Assembly (NCBI GenBank): GCA_034440595.1
Contig: JAWXCH010000071.1
Coordinates: 1-7,007 of the forward strand
From: JAWXCH01 sp034440595
GTDB taxonomy: Bacteria > Planctomycetota > Planctomycetia > Pirellulales > JALHPA01
Direction: 5' to 3'
Length of the DNA: 7,007 nt
This document shows positions 5,046-7,007 of this stretch, in pieces. The notes under the pieces were generated by a model, which searched no databases, was not told the DNA's origin, and worked only from the letters and a program-made list of their open reading frames with translations. The position numbers and the translations under genes are program-made. Each line of letters begins with the position of its first letter. Position 1 is the first letter of the stretch.

Positions 5046-6053
5046 CTAACCGCAACTCTCACCGCGTTTTAACCGCACAAACCGATACCCCATATCATAG
5101 TACCGCTGGAAAATCCCGAACAAAAATGCAAATGATGGGCCTGTTCCCAGCGCCGTCACAATCCCTCCCACAAACATTGCGTCCAATAAAGAGAGTGTGA
5201 ACAAAAATACTATCGCGGCCGTGAAACAATATACGGCGAACATTGGCCAGAACCAGCGACCGGCGGTATGGTCTTCGCCAAACATCTTGCGCAGCCCGAC
5301 ACAGAGGACGATTCCAAAACCGAGCGACACGGGCCACAGCATGAGCAGTCTAGCTAGCGCGTGGCCAAAGCTCTGCAGTGTCTGCGGCTGCTGAGATGCA
5401 GACGAAGCAATTTCGCTCCACGGAATCAACGCCAGGACGATGGCAATGTTCATCGTCCAGCCAGCCAAGCTCAGCAGCGAGAACTGCCACGGGCTACCCT
5501 GCCGCCGCGAGTTGCTGATGTCGTGAACCAAGCCGCTATCCTGTGCCGCAGCCGGTGCGTCCTTGCTGGCCAATTGCCTGATAAGAGCAGCAAGGTCAAG
5601 GTCCGCAGCATAGACCAACCGCCACCCGGCAAGTCGCATCATCAACAGTGGAATCGCTGCAATCATTCCGTTGAACAGGACAAATGTACCCATCAGCCGA
5701 TAGGGTTGCAGTCCATAGATCAACCCGAGCGGTAGCAGCACCCAATAGCAAGCCGCGATGAAACAGAGCATTCGCCATGTCGAAGCGGCGCGTCCAAAGA
5801 CCAGCCAGACGATTGCGCCACCCAACTGCTGGGGAACAGTATATGGGTAGGCAATACTGATAATCACCAGCGGGCCAAACAGAAAAGCATACTCACCAAG
5901 CGACCAGAGGCAGGCGCAGAGAGTGATTACCGTGTACGCGCCGATGGCACCCGTGGCAATCCGCCGCTCCGGTGTATTCCAGAGATGACGCCGGAACCAG
6001 TTCGGCTGGTCGATTGGATTGCTTTCAAGGCTGGGTGATGGTGTGTCGCTCAT
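5046..6053 (-). CDS. Multi-pass membrane protein C (paralog of B), family not recognised
   Basis: 335 residues from the ATG at 6053, hydrophobic throughout, so an inner-membrane protein. The N-terminal ~30 residues are hydrophilic (MSDTPSPSLESNP...). The first module has helices near 33-54, 56-85, 93-112 and 119-139 and the motif P74-Q-Q76 ... W83-x3-G87 ... ST-W-R94. It ends in A142-G-W-R-L-V-Y. A linker of about 40 residues rich in Ala, Asp and Ser follows. The second module starts W189-Q-F-S-L-L-S-L, with helices near 193-212, 233-255, 266-287 and 289-314, then G322-Y-R-F-V-R and a basic tail. ATG 6053 is chosen because it overlaps the stop of D as ATGA, the usual sign of translational coupling. 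The frame is open to a GTG at 6092, but that would overlap D by 43 bases. No enzyme or transporter signature is recognisable. Confidence 0.87.
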   Translation of the reverse strand: MSDTPSPSLESNPIDQPNWFRRHLWNTPERRIATGAIGAYTVITLCACLWSLGEYAFLFGPLVIISIAYPYTVPQQLGGAIVWLVFGRAASTWRMLCFIAACYWVLLPLGLIYGLQPYRLMGTFVLFNGMIAAIPLLMMRLAGWRLVYAADLDLAALIRQLASKDAPAAAQDSGLVHDISNSRRQGSPWQFSLLSLAGWTMNIAIVLALIPWSEIASSASQQPQTLQSFGHALARLLMLWPVSLGFGIVLCVGLRKMFGEDHTAGRWFWPMFAVYCFTAAIVFLFTLSLLDAMFVGGIVTALGTGPSFAFLFGIFQRYYDMGYRFVRLKRGESCG

Positions 6054-7007
6054 ATTCGCACCAGCCGCCATCCCGCACGACGACAAATCCACAAGGCCAG
6101 AGCGATTAGCAATGTCGCCGGCAACGAAAGGCCCGCCAGCAGAAATGCCGAGTATTTATAGATCGATACTGCCCCGAATGCACTTAGACCGGCGATCAAA
6201 ATGGGGACAAGCAAAAACGCCAGTATTGCAACGCGCGGGAGCGCTTTTTCGGCCAGCGTTGCCAGCAAGGCGGCAATCAATACCGCATCCAAAAGTAGGA
6301 TTCCGAGTAGCGAAGTAAGTAGCCCGGCGAGCGTGATGTTGCGGTGTGCTTGCTGGAGCAAGTATGCTGCCAGTCCAATCAAGACGACGATGGTTATCAT
6401 CCAGCCGAATAGTTGCCACAAGGTGAACCGCGAGTCCGGCACCCTGTTTTCTCTAACTGCCAAAGCAGGCCGAATCAAGCGGAACCCGGCGAATTTGAGC
6501 AGCCCGATCGGTACTGCCGCGGAGATCAGGACCAACAGCAACCTCGCACCAAATTGAAACGTGACGCCGGGCGTGTACCTCGCCGCAAGGAGCGAAAGCA
6601 CAACCAGCGCCACGACAATCAGCAGACGTCGCAGTGCAGGGCCGTTGCCCAGCGCCAGCCAGATGACCAATAGCACCCCCTGACAAAACAGAATCGGAAT
6701 CTGGATGAGTGTGGTCAACCTGTAGCTGGGCCAGACCGAATTCAATGCAAGCCAATTGAAGCTCAAGGCGGCGAGCGGCAGCACGACCAGCCATTGGTTG
6801 CAGTGAAACGAGTCGAATGTGGTTTCTCCATCTCCAGCAAATGCGGAACTCGCTAGGCGCTCAGGTTCTGCCGCCGCAAACGCATCGACCATCCGCCAAC
6901 CCGCCTGACGGTAGATCCACAAAACGCCCAAAGTGGCGAGCAGGGGCACCTGCACGCAGAACATCGTTTGCATCAGAGTCAACTCCGTGGCGTTGGCCGC
7001 GGCCAAC
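6050..7007 (-). CDS. Multi-pass membrane protein D, 5' partial (paralog of A-C), family not recognised
   Basis: At least 318 residues; the frame is open past the right edge, so the true start is outside the window. Numbering is from the TTG at 7006, used only as a reference point. Residues 16-35 are a membrane helix ending in A35-G-W-R-M-V, which looks like the end of a preceding module. The next module (about 70-178) has helices near 70-90, 96-119, 127-141 and 150-173 and carries Q109-x6-W116-x3-G120-x6-R127. It closes with G174-F-R-L-I-R. A short linker leads to R193-F-T-L-W-Q-L, which opens a last module with helices near 196-216, 226-252, 257-281 and 284-306. The protein ends G312-W-R-L-V-R-I. 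It therefore has at least part of one more module than B and C. Its stop TGA overlaps the ATG of C, so it is upstream of C in the same transcript. Confidence 0.85.
   Translation of the reverse strand, partial: LAAANATELTLMQTMFCVQVPLLATLGVLWIYRQAGWRMVDAFAAAEPERLASSAFAGDGETTFDSFHCNQWLVVLPLAALSFNWLALNSVWPSYRLTTLIQIPILFCQGVLLVIWLALGNGPALRRLLIVVALVVLSLLAARYTPGVTFQFGARLLLVLISAAVPIGLLKFAGFRLIRPALAVRENRVPDSRFTLWQLFGWMITIVVLIGLAAYLLQQAHRNITLAGLLTSLLGILLLDAVLIAALLATLAEKALPRVAILAFLLVPILIAGLSAFGAVSIYKYSAFLLAGLSLPATLLIALALWICRRAGWRLVRI

Noticed and set aside
5361..5735. 124-residue plus-strand open frame antisense to gene C
   Set aside because: Arg/Pro/Gln-rich shadow of a membrane-protein gene. The minus-strand frame has clear helices and conserved boxes.
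6053..6092. GTG at 6092 as the start of gene C
   Set aside because: It would overlap D by 43 bases, while the ATG at 6053 forms an exact ATGA overlap and begins a typical hydrophilic N-terminus.
6992..7007. Perfect 16-bp palindrome (GTTGGCCG/CGGCCAAC) at the right edge
   Set aside because: It falls inside the coding sequence of D over an Ala/Asn-rich stretch and is cut by the window edge. Chance from GC-rich alanine codons is sufficient.

Overview
The window most likely comes from a Planctomycetota genome, probably of Pirellulales type. This is inferred from a protein that combines SHD1 (Sla1 homology domain 1) repeats with a WD40-like propeller. Two further signs are multi-pass membrane proteins carrying an 'F-S/T-L..L' box before a helix, and spacer sequences resembling repeats I associate with planctomycete and related environmental genomes. 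No rRNA, tRNA, transposase, CRISPR array or phage gene was seen.

Left part, + strand (1-2416). One long gene encodes a roughly 760-residue modular protein: a short N-terminal domain fragment, two SHD1 repeats, a Pro/Thr/Ala-rich linker, about seven WD40-like blades, a Lys/Ala-rich linker and a third SHD1 repeat. Its 5' end is unsettled. No signal peptide or good ribosome-binding site precedes the first start codons. A second open frame runs in from the left edge and ends exactly on the start codon, so a frameshift or a coupled upstream gene are both possible.

Middle (2417-2892). This convergent spacer of about 475 bases has no credible gene. It is packed with inverted repeats: a CTCTCCC/GGGAGAG hairpin element, a hairpin with a T-run that would terminate leftward transcription, a 73-bp imperfect inverted repeat, a GGCGCAGTGACGCAGAG-like segment, and a 60-bp 'GGATGAAC' inverted-repeat element with a T7 core.

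Right part, - strand (2893-7007, running off the right edge). Four consecutive genes encode multi-pass inner-membrane proteins that I do not recognise as a named family but that look paralogous. In transcription order they are D (5' partial), C, B and A. D and C overlap by ATGA. C and B are 24 bases apart if B uses a TTG start with a good Shine-Dalgarno. A follows after 152 bases and appears to have its own extended -10 promoter placed for a leaderless mRNA. All four share Q-x6-W-x3-G-x6-R in one membrane module, and modules end in a G-[WYF]-R box. Each protein is best read as a duplicated, roughly four-helix module, and D has at least part of a third. This paralogous array is the best candidate for an undescribed system here. 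Its function cannot be deduced from the sequence alone.
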